In this document: one piece after another, positions 25,186-33,086 of the stretch
How the letters are laid out: the number at the start of each line of letters is the position of its first letter
Numbering within the stretch: position 1 is the stretch's first letter
DNA from: Shewanella marina JCM 15074
Lineage (GTDB): Bacteria; Pseudomonadota; Gammaproteobacteria; Enterobacterales; Shewanellaceae
Assembly: GCF_000614975.1 (NCBI RefSeq)
Contig: NZ_BALM01000038.1
Coordinates: 1-33,086 of the forward strand
Length of the DNA: 33,086 nt
Direction of reading: 5' to 3'
The notes under the pieces: generated by a model
The model's input: only the letters and a program-made list of their open reading frames with translations
Database searches by the model: none
What the model was told of the DNA's origin: nothing
Made by a program: the position numbers and the translations under genes

Positions 25186-26481
25186 ATGGCCTTAATGCGA
25201 TTCAGCCGAACGTTATCTATATCAGCTCAATCTAAATTGATTGAGGGAGTATTATGGTTAAGTTCAGCGCAAATTATTGGCCGCATCGCAAGACTGGGTT
25301 GCAGTATTATCATCGCCCGCATCTTCACCCCTGAAATTTTTGGTCAAATAGCCATTATAATGACCTGCTATGAATTGATTTGTACTCCATTACGACGAAT
25401 GACATCTGCGCCATTAATTAAGATGTCAGCAACCCACTATTACCAATCCCTATCAAATGCATACACAGTCAATGTCATCATTAGCGGTATCGCCTGTATT
25501 ATCATGATCATATTAAGTTTTCCTATCGCTTTTTATTTTCAAAATAACAGTCTCAGTATGCCCATTATTATTATGGCACTTAGCTTATTATTGTTGCCGA
25601 TTGGCATGCCCTATGTGTGCCATAACTTACGAAAACAGCGAATGCGTAGAGTCGCACAAGCGAGCTTATATCAAACCATTGCAGAAGGAAGCTTAATGGC
25701 AATACTTGCCATTGCTGGGTTACATATCTGGGCATTTGTCATTGCAAAAACGAGCACTATTCTCATTTGGATTTTTATCCATCAATATAAAAACCCATTA
25801 CCTAAATACCACTTAATATGGCCAGATATAAGATGCATTAACTTATTTAAAACAGGTGCAATCGTTGGCTTAAGTGAACTCATTGTGACGATTAGATACC
25901 ACTTAGACTACGTCATTATTGGCTTTTTCTTAGGCATAGAAGCGTTAGGTATTTATTTTTTTGCATTAAATGCCAGTACTGGCATTGCTCAAGCAATCAA
26001 TCAAAGTTTTGCAACGGCACTCTATAGTCATTTGTGCAGTCAAACTACTCCTCAAAAAATCACTCAATTTAATCAAAGCTTATTTTGGGTTTACAAAATA
26101 ATTACGCCGGTCGTGTTATTACAATTTGCATTAGCGTATTGGTATGTTCCCCTTATTTATGGTGAACAATGGTTAACCGCAGGAGCAATCCCTATTTTTA
26201 TGTTGTTATGCATTAGTAGTTTATTTAAACCTTTTGCAGAAGCTGGCGCACAATTACTCATATCCCTAGGTCACAACCAACTTAATATTTATGCCAACCT
26301 CATTATTTGTATATTGCTTTTAGTCACAATCAGTATTGCATGCCAGTGGTCTTTATATGCTGTGGCTATCACTATTGTGCTCAGTTATACCGTCATTTTC
26401 CCCAGTTATACCTACTTTGCTTATCATCAAGCCAAATTAGATTTAAGCCAACAGAATATCTTACAGGAGAAGCCCTTATGA
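25186..26481 (+). CDS. Wzx-like polysaccharide flippase (MOP superfamily)
   Basis: A 431-residue membrane protein with about 12 hydrophobic segments, the size of Wzx/RfbX flippases that move lipid-linked repeat units across the inner membrane. The N-terminal pattern GVLWLSSAQIIGRIARLGCS followed by IIIARIFTPEIFGQIA matches the polysaccharide_synt family start. Later, LDYVIIGFFLGIEALGIYFF and the helix-11 region fit too. AGGA stands 5 bases before ATG 25186. It overlaps the following GT2 gene (ATGA), so they are translationally coupled. Confidence 0.88.
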   Translation: MALMRFSRTLSISAQSKLIEGVLWLSSAQIIGRIARLGCSIIIARIFTPEIFGQIAIIMTCYELICTPLRRMTSAPLIKMSATHYYQSLSNAYTVNVIISGIACIIMIILSFPIAFYFQNNSLSMPIIIMALSLLLLPIGMPYVCHNLRKQRMRRVAQASLYQTIAEGSLMAILAIAGLHIWAFVIAKTSTILIWIFIHQYKNPLPKYHLIWPDIRCINLFKTGAIVGLSELIVTIRYHLDYVIIGFFLGIEALGIYFFALNASTGIAQAINQSFATALYSHLCSQTTPQKITQFNQSLFWVYKIITPVVLLQFALAYWYVPLIYGEQWLTAGAIPIFMLLCISSLFKPFAEAGAQLLISLGHNQLNIYANLIICILLLVTISIACQWSLYAVAITIVLSYTVIFPSYTYFAYHQAKLDLSQQNILQEKPL

Positions 26482-27509
26482 CAAATCTGATTAGCGTTAT
26501 TATGCCCGTCTATAATGTTGAAGATTATATAACTGAAGCGATTGAGTCAGTATTAAATCAGCACTACCAACAGTTTGAATTACTTATTATTGACGACTGC
26601 GGTCAAGATAACTCTATTAACCTCTGTCATAATTTTAATGATTCAAGAATTAGTATCATCCATCATTCCAAAAACTTAGGCTTATCTGCAGCCCGTAATA
26701 CCGGCATTAAACACGCCAAAGGCAACTATCTCGCATTTATTGATTCCGACGATTGCTGGCACCCCGACAAACTCAGCAAACAATTAAAGCACCTACAACA
26801 AAACCCCCATTTAGGGTTAAGCTTCTGCCGATCGGCATTTATTGATGAACACAGCCAGTCCATTAACTTATTCCAGATGCCGCAACTGGATAATATATCC
26901 GTTGAGCATTTATTGTGTCGAAACCCAGTTGGTAATGGCTCAGCAGCAATGCTCACAAAAGCAGCATTAATAGATATTGCATTTGCAGGAGATAATGGTA
27001 AACGCCAATATTTTGATGAAAGCTTTAGACAATCTGAAGATATAGAGTGTTGGCTTAGATTACTGGCCACCACTCGTTGGCAAATGGCAGGTATACCTGA
27101 GCCATTAACCTATTATCGTTTAAATGGGCAAGGATTATCATCACAGTTAATCGCACAATTTAATGCTTGGGAGGCTATGATTTACAAAGCGAAAATCTAT
27201 GCGCCCGATGTGATAAACACTTATGAAAGCCATGCCAGAGCGTTCCAATTACGCTACCTAGCAAGACAAGCTGTTCGCTTACATGATGGTGCTAATGCGA
27301 TTAAATTTATCCATCAAGCCTTACGTGAACAACCTCTAATCATAAGCAAAGAACCGGCACGTTCAATAATGACCTTTTGCGCCGCCCACCTCTTAAACCT
27401 GCTACCAAATTCATTTTATCGTCAGCTTGAATACCATGGTAGTCAACTCATTAGTCATTATCAAAAGCTAAAAATCTACTACCAATGTCAAGTTGTTAAT
27501 CAAAAATAA
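26478..27509 (+). CDS. Family 2 glycosyltransferase
   Basis: A 343-residue GT-A fold transferase. The N-terminus ISVIMPVYNVEDYITEAIES and the nucleotide-binding LLIIDDCGQDNS are followed by AARNTGIKHAKG and the DxD motif IDSDD (about residue 87). Later, QSEDIECWLRL supplies the usual ED pair for the catalytic base. I chose ATG 26478 because CAGGAG precedes it and it overlaps the flippase stop; the open frame extends further upstream inside that gene but has no GT sequence there. It probably adds one sugar of the repeat unit at the inner membrane's cytoplasmic face. Sugar unknown. Confidence 0.9.
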   Translation: MTNLISVIMPVYNVEDYITEAIESVLNQHYQQFELLIIDDCGQDNSINLCHNFNDSRISIIHHSKNLGLSAARNTGIKHAKGNYLAFIDSDDCWHPDKLSKQLKHLQQNPHLGLSFCRSAFIDEHSQSINLFQMPQLDNISVEHLLCRNPVGNGSAAMLTKAALIDIAFAGDNGKRQYFDESFRQSEDIECWLRLLATTRWQMAGIPEPLTYYRLNGQGLSSQLIAQFNAWEAMIYKAKIYAPDVINTYESHARAFQLRYLARQAVRLHDGANAIKFIHQALREQPLIISKEPARSIMTFCAAHLLNLLPNSFYRQLEYHGSQLISHYQKLKIYYQCQVVNQK

Positions 27510-27576
27510 TGCAATGCAAATCGATAAAAACAACTGCATACCAAGCTAACCATTTGTTTATATTAAAGATAAATAC

Positions 27577-27594
27577 TGGCTCAGTTTATGCTTA
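27577..27594 (+). promoter_or_regulatory. Sigma-54-type promoter before the WecG/sugar-transferase fusion
   Basis: TGGCTCAGTTTATGCTTA has GG (27578-27579) and GC (27590-27591) exactly 10 bases apart and matches the element at 20840 at 16 of 18 positions. It lies in the 138-base gap after the GT2 gene. The predicted start near 27603 leaves a leader of about 45 bases to ATG 27648. I saw no clear enhancer palindrome close by. Confidence 0.6.
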
Positions 27595-27647
27595 ATAACA
27601 TGTAACGATATATCTCGCATACAATAGAATCGTGTTGGAGAAAGTTA

Positions 27648-29558
27648 ATGCAATTATTGTTACATACCAACCAAACTTATGCACAAAGCAAAACCGTTAT
27701 CATTATTGATAAGATACTGGCTTGTTTATGCCTATTATTGCTGTGCCCATATATTGTCACAATATACCTCGTTAAACGTTGTGTATCAGCTACGGTTATC
27801 GAACAAATCACCATTTATGGCCCACATCAATCGGTCATTACTTTGTACCAATTTACCGGTGAACGCTATCAATGCAGAGAGCTACTCGCTTTATGGCATG
27901 TTATTACAGGTAAATTATGTTTCATCGGTGAGCAATTCACATTTACCTGTTTTGCTAGACCGTTAATGTTATCTAAGCCTGGCCTTGTCAGTATTAATCA
28001 ATTAAAAGCTCAAAATGGGCTCACATTTGAATCAACATCGCGAATTTTAAACCGCTGTTACCACCACCCACTATATTATTTGTTTAATCTATTTAGTTGT
28101 TTACTCAGTCATTTATTTAGCAACAACAAGCTATTATCTCGTAGACCCTATTTTAAATTATTTGGACTAACCATACGTAATACCAATATGTCTCAAATGT
28201 TGAATGAGCTTATCTTAGATAGTTTAAGTAATAAACCAACCCAATTATATGCTTTCGTTAATACTGATTGCATGAATAAAATATATGGTGACGAGCACTA
28301 TCTCAATACATTACAACAATTTAAACACATTTTTGCTGATGGTTTGGGTATGCGCTTAGCTTGTAATAAATTAGGGATACAATTGCAAGATAATATCAAT
28401 GGCACAGATATGTTTCCTCGCCTTTGCCAACTTGCAGCAAAACGTGACGCAAAAATCTTTTTACTCGGAGCCAAACCTGAGGTAGCCCGTCATTGTGCGA
28501 CAAACATGCAAGCTCAATACCCTGAACTACAGATAGTCGGTTGCCAACATGGTTATTTTGAAAAACATCAAACCACACAAGTAATCGATAAAATTAATGC
28601 CTCAGGCGCCAATATATTATTGGTCGCAATGGGAGCTCCGCAGCAGGAATTATGGTTAGCAAAACATCAACGACAATTGTCCGTCTCCTGCGCAATAGGT
28701 GTAGGCGGGTTATTTGATTTTTATGCTAATAACGTGAGCAGAGCACCACTGTGGTTAAGACAAATAGGAATGGAGTGGACGTGGCGTTTAGCACAAGAGC
28801 CAATGCGAATGTGGCGCCGTTATATTTTAGGCAATCCCCTATTTCTATGGCGTATATTAAAGTTAAAACACACGGAAAAAAACAAACCGCGAAGCTACCA
28901 ATACTCACCTAGACATAACCAATGGCATGCTCATTACATAAAATTTGAAAGCGTACTCCAGCAATATATTAAACGGCTATTGGATATTATTTTAGCCAGT
29001 AGTTTGATCGTCATATTCAGCCCACTACTTTGCATTATAGGTTTGCTTATCAAGCTCGAGTCATCAGGTCCAATTGTATTTACGCAACAACGTGTTGGTC
29101 AACACAACCACCGCTTCACAATGTTTAAACTGCGCTCGATGCAACATGATGCGAGCCGACAACAAGATACACTGAATAAAACAAATGAAATGAAAGGTGG
29201 CGTACTATTTAAAATCAAGCAAGATCCAAGAATGACTTGTATTGGCTACTTGATCCGTAAAACATCTATTGATGAACTACCACAATTATGGAATGTGATT
29301 AAAGGTGATATGTCACTAGTGGGCCCTCGACCAGCATTACCATCTGAAGTCAATCAATATGATTTACACCAACGTCAACGCTTAAATGCATTACCTGGAA
29401 TCACCTGTTTCTGGCAAGTCAACGGACGCAGTAATCTGACATTCGAGCAGCAGGTAGAGTTAGATTTGCATTATATTCAGCAACAATCGCTTACAACAGA
29501 TATCTATTTACTTGCCAAAACAATTCCGGCTGTACTTACGGCAAGAGGAGCGTACTAA
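27648..29558 (+). CDS. Fusion: decayed sugar transferase + WecG/TagA glycosyltransferase + phosphoglycosyltransferase
   Basis: A 636-residue three-part protein. Residues 15-130 look like a decayed bacterial sugar transferase: a membrane helix, then RELLALWHVITGKLCFIGEQ where active enzymes have DELPQLWNVLKGDMSLVGPR. Residues 170-405 are a WecG/TagA/CpsF domain (VNTDCMNKIY, ADGLGM, GAPQQE, LAQEPMRMWRR). Residues 437-636 are an intact polyprenyl-phosphate sugar-1-phosphate transferase with a membrane helix, catalytic D542-E543 (IDELPQLWNVIKGDMSLVGP) and PGITCFWQVNGRS. It could load the first sugar phosphate on undecaprenyl phosphate and add the second. GGAG stands 7 bases before the ATG, behind a sigma-54-type promoter. 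Confidence 0.88.
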   Translation: MQLLLHTNQTYAQSKTVIIIDKILACLCLLLLCPYIVTIYLVKRCVSATVIEQITIYGPHQSVITLYQFTGERYQCRELLALWHVITGKLCFIGEQFTFTCFARPLMLSKPGLVSINQLKAQNGLTFESTSRILNRCYHHPLYYLFNLFSCLLSHLFSNNKLLSRRPYFKLFGLTIRNTNMSQMLNELILDSLSNKPTQLYAFVNTDCMNKIYGDEHYLNTLQQFKHIFADGLGMRLACNKLGIQLQDNINGTDMFPRLCQLAAKRDAKIFLLGAKPEVARHCATNMQAQYPELQIVGCQHGYFEKHQTTQVIDKINASGANILLVAMGAPQQELWLAKHQRQLSVSCAIGVGGLFDFYANNVSRAPLWLRQIGMEWTWRLAQEPMRMWRRYILGNPLFLWRILKLKHTEKNKPRSYQYSPRHNQWHAHYIKFESVLQQYIKRLLDIILASSLIVIFSPLLCIIGLLIKLESSGPIVFTQQRVGQHNHRFTMFKLRSMQHDASRQQDTLNKTNEMKGGVLFKIKQDPRMTCIGYLIRKTSIDELPQLWNVIKGDMSLVGPRPALPSEVNQYDLHQRQRLNALPGITCFWQVNGRSNLTFEQQVELDLHYIQQQSLTTDIYLLAKTIPAVLTARGAY

Positions 29559-30952
29559 TGAAAGCAATTATTTTCGCTAACAGGCTAGGACAAGAATTAA
29601 AGCCGCTTCATCGAAAGTATTGCCCAGCAATGCTCCCTATTGTAAATAAACCCGTACTTGAATACAGCATAGATGATCTTTGTAATGCCAATATTCAAGA
29701 AGTCACTATCGTAGTCGCAAGTCATATCGAACAGATTAAAAGCCATTTTGGTAATGGCCAAAAATGGGGATTATCAATCCGGTACTTTTTAACTAAACCT
29801 GAAGAGAAAGTCAGCGATACTTTAGCAAAAATGGATCTTGCTACAGATAAAAAGATATTGTTAGCAAGGGGAGATGTACTGAGAAGCCCATGTTTTGCGC
29901 AATTTAAACACCTTTGTGAACATGCTCCTCGACAATGTGTACAAGCACAAATGGCGAATAAGTTTGCAGGAATGATGTTATTCCCCATCGCCACAAATAA
30001 CCTCGACCAGCTCAACTGGCCGCTGACAGCTGATACAGATAGCAATGCCAACTTAACCGAAATTTTGCATGGCCAGTGCTTTTATCTAGACAGTATCAAC
30101 AATTATGCCGATGCTAATTTTTATTTACTTAACCATAAAATTGCTGGCCTGACACCACAAGGGCAAGTTATAACATCAGCAAGAGATCATCATACCTATA
30201 TTGGTATTCGACCTCACATTCCATCAAACAATATTAGAAAAAATAACGCTATTGGTGATTTCACTTATATAGATGATAGCTGCCGAATAGAAGGGAATAC
30301 GATTATCGGCAAGGATTGTTATATCAATCAAGAGTGCACACTAGAACAATGCATTGTACTTGATAATAGTCGCCTTAGTTCGAATTTAACTTTAAAGAAC
30401 TGCATTTTAAATCAAGATATGTTGTTGCAATTGACCCCAGCCATTAGTGTTGAACATCTTGATCACCATTTGGCATCACAGCGTCATCTATCAAGACATG
30501 GTTTTATTGAACCAATTCTAGCATTACTTGCAGTCATCATGACTCTCCCCCTTTGGCCTGTCATCTGGCTATGGGCTAAATGGCATCATAAATCAGCTCT
30601 CATTAAAACCTACCAAAAGAATAATAAAGGGGAGCGATTTACGCGTATCAACTTTAATGTCAATAAACCCATTTTAAAATTGTTACCCGATCTTATTCAT
30701 GTTATTTCAGGCAATCTCAACCTCTTTGGCTACCAATCAACAACAGCAGGTCAAAATATTGGACTATGGGGTCCCGCACAGCTACTAAAACACTTAAAGC
30801 TATATGAAGAAGAGTATCGATTAATGGAACAAGTATTTTTTCTTCAAAAAGGGAAGAAAAAATACTTCACTTTGCTAAAGCAAGCACTAAGCAAACGCTC
30901 AAGCGATAACTCAGCAAATATACCGTCAAAAGCCAGCGGAGCGAGCGTATGA
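29558..30952 (+). CDS. Nucleotidyltransferase-like protein with hexapeptide and decayed sugar-transferase parts, probable pseudoenzyme
   Basis: A 464-residue protein. Residues 1-190 have the fold pattern of NDP-sugar pyrophosphorylases (MLPIVNKPVLEYSIDDL), but the G-x-G-T-R nucleotide loop reads ANRLGQEL and the catalytic lysine position is Ala24 (YCPAML). Residues 205-290 show a hexapeptide left-handed beta-helix pattern (GDFTYIDDSCRIEGNTIIGK). Residues 315-395 have a membrane helix and then LLPDLIHVISGNLNLFGYQS, which resembles a sugar transferase without the DE dyad. It overlaps both neighbours by 1-4 bases, so it is expressed with the fusion. A structural or regulatory role is more likely than catalysis. 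Confidence 0.75.
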   Translation: MKAIIFANRLGQELKPLHRKYCPAMLPIVNKPVLEYSIDDLCNANIQEVTIVVASHIEQIKSHFGNGQKWGLSIRYFLTKPEEKVSDTLAKMDLATDKKILLARGDVLRSPCFAQFKHLCEHAPRQCVQAQMANKFAGMMLFPIATNNLDQLNWPLTADTDSNANLTEILHGQCFYLDSINNYADANFYLLNHKIAGLTPQGQVITSARDHHTYIGIRPHIPSNNIRKNNAIGDFTYIDDSCRIEGNTIIGKDCYINQECTLEQCIVLDNSRLSSNLTLKNCILNQDMLLQLTPAISVEHLDHHLASQRHLSRHGFIEPILALLAVIMTLPLWPVIWLWAKWHHKSALIKTYQKNNKGERFTRINFNVNKPILKLLPDLIHVISGNLNLFGYQSTTAGQNIGLWGPAQLLKHLKLYEEEYRLMEQVFFLQKGKKKYFTLLKQALSKRSSDNSANIPSKASGASV

Positions 30953-32103
30953 AATGGATATTCTATCTTATTAGAAAAGTGATTTATTTGATGAGCTATC
31001 TATTTCCAAGACAGAAAAATAAAATTGTGTTCGGCAGCTACCGCAACCTATTCAATGATAATGCAAAATATCTCTATTTAGCATGGCAAAATCACCCTAC
31101 CTTAATCCCAATCTGGATCTCAGCAGATAAAAAGGTTATTACAACACTACAAAGCCAAGGGAAACAAGCTTACCTGCGCTACTCATTACTTGGGATATGG
31201 CATGCGTTAACGGCAAAATGTTACTGTTATAATAGCTATATTGGCGATATCAACCAATACTTTGCAGCTGGAGCAACTAAGATAAACCTTTGGCATGGTA
31301 GCCCATTAAAAAAGATTGAATTTGATATCGACCATGGACCAATGGCATCGATTTACCATGCTAAAACACGATTATCAAGGCTGATGAAGTCAATTAAATA
31401 TCATCAACAGTACGTTAAACCCAATATTATGTTAAGCCCCAGCAAACTGTTTGACGATATATATTCATCATCATTCAACATCAATAAAAAAAGCCTAATC
31501 AGAGCTAATTACCCGAGGACTGAAATAAAAGATAATTCAGCCAATAACACAGGTATTGAGTATAGTCATTATAATAAAGTCATATTATATGCACCGACTT
31601 GGCGAGATAGCAAAAGCACTGACAACCCTTACACATCAGCATTTAATTGGCCACAGTTATCAAAACATCTTGTCAATCATAATCAATTATTAATATTAAA
31701 GTTACACCCTAATGAGCGACACTTAAGCCAAGACTTTAATCAATTTGAAAACATTATTAACATAAGCGATATTGATGACATTTACCCGATATTGACTCAT
31801 ATTGATATCATGGTCAGTGACTACTCATCACTGGTGTTTGACGCCCTACTTTATAATATCAAATTAATATTTTATCCATTCGATCAACAAAACTATCAAC
31901 TAAACTGCCGTCAAAGCTACCCCTATGTTGCAGAACTTCCAGAAATAGGACTTACAGTACAAAATATGGCAGAATTTATTGGTGCGATCGAAGAAAAGGA
32001 AAATAAACAAATATTAGCTAATAAAAAAGCACTTAAACAACAGCTTTGGCAAGGGCAACAAACTGCGAATAAGTGCTTGGAAAGCATAATTTTATTTTAT
32101 TAA
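30949..32103 (+). CDS. CDP-glycerol glycerophosphotransferase family protein (TagB/TagF-like)
   Basis: A 384-residue protein of the Glyphos_transf family known from teichoic-acid synthesis. Motifs: INLWHGSPLKKIEFD (about residues 111-125), VILYAPTWRDS (about 211-221), LKLHPNE and the C-terminal MVSDYSSLVFDALL (about 284-297), where histidines and Asp-Tyr-Ser-Ser contact the CDP-linked substrate. A basic, hydrophobic N-terminus could bind the membrane. It may add glycerol phosphate or a similar phospho-polyol to the polymer, but relatives in Gram-negative bacteria also transfer other groups. Its start overlaps the preceding gene (ATGA). Last gene of the operon. Confidence 0.83.
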   Translation: MKWIFYLIRKVIYLMSYLFPRQKNKIVFGSYRNLFNDNAKYLYLAWQNHPTLIPIWISADKKVITTLQSQGKQAYLRYSLLGIWHALTAKCYCYNSYIGDINQYFAAGATKINLWHGSPLKKIEFDIDHGPMASIYHAKTRLSRLMKSIKYHQQYVKPNIMLSPSKLFDDIYSSSFNINKKSLIRANYPRTEIKDNSANNTGIEYSHYNKVILYAPTWRDSKSTDNPYTSAFNWPQLSKHLVNHNQLLILKLHPNERHLSQDFNQFENIINISDIDDIYPILTHIDIMVSDYSSLVFDALLYNIKLIFYPFDQQNYQLNCRQSYPYVAELPEIGLTVQNMAEFIGAIEEKENKQILANKKALKQQLWQGQQTANKCLESIILFY

Positions 32104-32119
32104 AACTTTCTTAAAGTTT
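32103..32119 (+). other. Weak hairpin after the operon
   Basis: AAACTTT-CTT-AAAGTTT forms a 7-bp AT-rich stem directly after the last gene's stop codon. There is no T run, so it is at best a weak transcript end. No better terminator is visible in the 91-base AT-rich gap to the convergent gene. Confidence 0.25.
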
Positions 32120-32194
32120 GATAAAATATTCAAAAAATATTGTTCAGGATATTTAATTATACTCAACAATTCATACTTATTGCTTAATACCTTA

Positions 32195-32995
32195 TTATAT
32201 AAAATTTTTCTTTTTTGAAAAAAAATTAACACATTTCAACGTTGCTGCAAATTTATATGATAATACAAAATCAGATTTAAGAATTGGATTAATTGATGAT
32301 TCAGATGAAACACCACCCAATCGATATAAAATAACAAACCTATCCATTAGTATAATATCTTGCCCCTTACTTAGTATATGTAAATAATAAGGGTAATCTT
32401 CAAGCAATCTATAACTCTCAGAAAAATAGCCATACTTATTAAACAATTCTCGATGGTAATAAGTAGAAGCTCCAGATATCAAATTCCCTTTACAAGCAAT
32501 TCTTTTTAATAATTTATCTTTACTTATGAAAAACTTTCTATCCGCATACTTAGGTAAAGCTGAGTACCTTCCATTTTTATCAAATGGAACCCTTAACCCC
32601 GTAATAATTAACGCTTTATTCTTAACAAAGCATTTCACGATATCACTCACAACTAAATCATCATAAAAAATATCATCAGCAGCAAGGGGAATAATAATAT
32701 CTCCTTTAGATAATTTTATAGCATTATTAAAAGACTTGACTGTCCCAAGATTAGTTTGATTAATTATTATATTTGTATATTTATAAAGATTATACTTTTT
32801 AATTAAATCAAGTACATAACCATAATCAAAACCAAGAGTGCTATCATCAACAATTAACAATTCTAAATTTATGCCATTTAGCATTTGTTTTGAAACAGAC
32901 GAAATTGCAGACTCAAGTAATTTCCAGTTTCTATATGTTAAAACTATAATACTTACCGAGTTAATCTTACTCTCTGACTTACTAAACAAGTCCAT
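32195..32995 (-). CDS. Family 2 glycosyltransferase, AT-rich and convergent
   Basis: A GT-A fold transferase of about 266 residues: VSIIVLTYRNWKLLESAISS, LELLIVDDST, NLGTVKSFNNAIKLSKGD and the DxD-like AADD, with LLEDYPYYLHIL as the ED-type catalytic-base region. The start is uncertain. ATG 32995 (MDLFSKS) lies directly against a GAGGTG; GTG 33010 and TTG 32989 are alternatives. It has visibly lower GC and more ATA and AAA/AAT codons than the operon it faces, and points the other way, suggesting separate acquisition or the edge of another surface-polysaccharide cluster beyond 33 kb. Confidence 0.8.
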   Translation of the reverse strand: MDLFSKSESKINSVSIIVLTYRNWKLLESAISSVSKQMLNGINLELLIVDDSTLGFDYGYVLDLIKKYNLYKYTNIIINQTNLGTVKSFNNAIKLSKGDIIIPLAADDIFYDDLVVSDIVKCFVKNKALIITGLRVPFDKNGRYSALPKYADRKFFISKDKLLKRIACKGNLISGASTYYHRELFNKYGYFSESYRLLEDYPYYLHILSKGQDIILMDRFVILYRLGGVSSESSINPILKSDFVLSYKFAATLKCVNFFSKKKNFI

Positions 32996-33086
32996 CACCT
33001 CTAATAGCACAACAGTTTAAATATTAATTAAAGTTTAAACTCATTAACAATACTTATAATAAAAGTAATATCTTCATTAATCATTC

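Noticed and set aside
1..33086. CRISPR arrays, insertion sequences, integrases, phage genes
   Set aside because: No regularly spaced repeats, transposase or integrase motifs were seen anywhere in the window.

Overview
The window looks like a chromosomal piece of a Shewanella or close marine gammaproteobacterium. GltX, the aromatic-catabolism genes (tyrR, phhA, phhB, maiA, fumarylacetoacetase), galU/galE, a bactofilin, elyC and mak all read as the gammaproteobacterial versions, and base composition is moderately AT-rich. No insertion sequence, integrase or CRISPR array is visible.

Layout. Positions 1-1575: the 5' part of a tRNA-Glu gene and gltX, both on the minus strand. Positions 1785-3970: a divergent YnfM-like MFS transporter and LysR regulator. 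Positions 3990-8864: aromatic amino-acid catabolism (maiA, frameshifted fumarylacetoacetase, tyrR, phhB, phhA), with TyrR-box-like sites in the control regions. Positions 9184-11628: galU, frameshifted galE and a bactofilin. Positions 11674-14785: minus-strand cluster cysQ, mak, elyC and a frameshifted membrane protein. Positions 14889-20488: minus-strand cluster of a hybrid histidine kinase with HPt domain, a LuxO/SypG-type sigma-54 response regulator and a YcdX-type PHP phosphatase. Positions 20893-32103: a plus-strand polysaccharide operon (STAS protein, Wza-like export lipoprotein, Wzz-like chain-length protein, Wzy/WaaL-like polymerase, Wzx-like flippase, GT2, WecG/phosphoglycosyltransferase fusion, pseudo-nucleotidyltransferase, TagB/TagF-like glycerophosphotransferase). 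Positions 32195-32995: an AT-rich, convergent GT2 gene.

The most interesting part is 14.9-32.1 kb. Kinase, sigma-54 activator and STAS protein beside a Wzx/Wzy-type polysaccharide operon recall the Vibrio fischeri syp (symbiosis polysaccharide) locus. The STAS serine is residue 56, as I recall for SypA. I find an 18-base element (TGGC-C-A-TTTATG pattern, GG-N10-GC spacing of sigma-54 promoters) in all three sizeable gaps of the operon: before the STAS gene, before wzx and before the WecG fusion. Two copies have the exact GG-N10-GC; the third reads GA at -12. A perfect 10-bp inverted repeat resembling the SypG enhancer lies about 290 bp upstream of the first. No SypE-like kinase/phosphatase and no tyrosine autokinase domain are present, so this would be a reduced or rewired syp-like system. 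Two operon proteins carry decayed phosphoglycosyltransferase-like domains, one of them with a decayed nucleotidyltransferase head too.

Caution: four genes (fumarylacetoacetase, galE, the membrane protein at 12 kb, the polymerase) each carry an apparent one-base loss in a short homopolymer. The shared signature suggests sequencing or assembly error more than four real mutations. All family and motif assignments are by eye; no search was run.
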